From JAGPIS01 sp964635545 (lineage in GTDB: Bacteria > Bacteroidota > Bacteroidia > Bacteroidales > Marinilabiliaceae): DNA of 6,868 bases. Below the pieces are notes generated by a model. That model saw only the letters and a list, made by a program, of their open reading frames with translations, was not told where the DNA came from and did no database searches. Location of the stretch: assembly GCA_964635545.1 (NCBI GenBank), contig CAZWOA010000129.1, positions 1 through 6,868 of the forward strand, written 5' to 3'. A program made the position numbers and the translations under genes. Positions 6,642 to 6,868 of the stretch are shown here, piece by piece (within the stretch, counting starts at the first letter, position 1; the number at the start of each line of letters is the position of its first letter).

Positions 6642-6794
6642 CCTGGCGATGGTATCAAGAGCCCCTTGGCCGGGGCCCTTGATAGGCTGCTTATGCCTGC
6701 GGCAACTCCCGACCATCAGTCAAAAAAACCAAAAAAGGAAAGCGAAGGTAAGTCGGCTTCCAGGTCAGTAAAGGCCAGGCCCTGCGGGTTTTGA
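6642..6794 (+). CDS. Possible 3' end of an unidentified gene
   Basis: Immediately right of the gap one plus-strand frame stays open for 50 codons and stops at TGA 6792-6794. It has a helix-like start (IKSPLAGALDRLLMPA) and a basic, Lys/Ser-rich tail (KKPKKESEGKSASRSVKARP), the sort of tail seen on DNA-binding or mobilisation proteins. I do not recognise a family, and the 5' part is lost in the gap. The stretch is GC-richer than the rest of the window and returns to AT-rich right after the stop, which favours a real gene end. A hairpin at 6653-6684 lies inside it. Treat as tentative. Confidence 0.28.
   Translation, partial: PGDGIKSPLAGALDRLLMPAATPDHQSKKPKKESEGKSASRSVKARPCGF
6653..6684. repeat. 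13-bp near-perfect hairpin
   Basis: TATCAAGAGCCCC at 6653-6665 pairs with GGGGCCCTTGATA at 6672-6684 with a single mismatch (A6660 against C6677) and a six-base loop TTGGCC. No T-run follows on either strand. It lies within the possible coding end at 6642-6794, so either the palindrome constrains that protein or the frame is not coding. Confidence 0.75.
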
Positions 6795-6842
6795 GATATT
6801 TTTTTGATGATATTATTTATTTTGAGGTATCAAAAAAATATC
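6795..6842 (+). terminator. 14-bp perfect inverted repeat just after the stop at 6794
   Basis: GATATTTTTTTGAT at 6795-6808 is matched exactly by ATCAAAAAAATATC at 6829-6842 across a 20-base spacer. The match extends outward with mismatches (left GTTTTG, right CAAAAG). It begins at the base after the stop codon of the possible plus-strand gene. It could end transcription from either side because the arms are T- and A-rich, but the loop is long and the stem is almost all A/T, so terminator function is a guess; an element end or attachment site is an alternative. Confidence 0.4.
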
Positions 6843-6868
6843 GCAAAAGCCTTGACAGCCCTTACAGC

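Noticed and set aside
1..6868. CRISPR arrays, tRNA or rRNA genes, and transposase genes
   Set aside because: No regularly spaced direct repeats, no cloverleaf-like or rRNA-like sequence, and no transposase or integrase motif was seen on either strand.

Overview
The window looks like a piece of a Bacteroidota genome, probably from the Chitinophagaceae/Sphingobacteriia side. Coding DNA is AT-rich, genes lack Shine-Dalgarno sequences, and the main protein is the secreted, Tyr/Ser/Thr-rich RHS-type giant typical of that phylum, with a BACON domain. All convincing genes are on the minus strand, so the window reads right to left. A run of ten Ns at 6632-6641 marks a scaffold join, and sequence to its right may not be truly adjacent.

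Layout in transcription order. Positions 6132-6868 hold no convincing complete gene but contain five strong inverted repeats around the N gap, and a more GC-rich stretch after the gap that could be the 3' end of an unidentified plus-strand gene. At 5643-6131 is a conserved 162-residue protein of unknown function (DUF6650-like). At 4321-5522 is an orphan RHS tip: a short remnant of the RHS core (LDYGARFYD...DPTG), cut off from any RHS shell by an in-frame amber codon and unrelated sequence, then a 236-residue toxin region ending in an ADP-ribosyltransferase-like domain, then a 113-residue putative immunity gene that overlaps the toxin stop by one base. After a 575-bp gene-free spacer, a very large secreted RHS-family gene starts at 3745 and runs unbroken for 1248 codons off the left edge.

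The large gene is easily missed because its stop codon lies outside the window. It has a signal peptide, the Bacteroidota RHS N-terminal motif (Y-N-T-S-G-I ... W-V-G-L-G-W-N-L), a jelly-roll-like insertion, one recognisable YD repeat and a BACON domain at the window edge.

How the parts fit together (inference): rhs genes diversify by exchanging C-terminal toxin tips at the conserved core. The 4321-5522 module is what such an exchange leaves behind: a displaced toxin with its immunity gene. It may act as a silent reserve cassette, or be kept because the immunity gene protects against sibling toxins. Unusually, it sits upstream of the neighbouring rhs gene rather than downstream. The 5' end of its core lies next to DUF6650 and palindromic DNA, so the locus looks rearranged.
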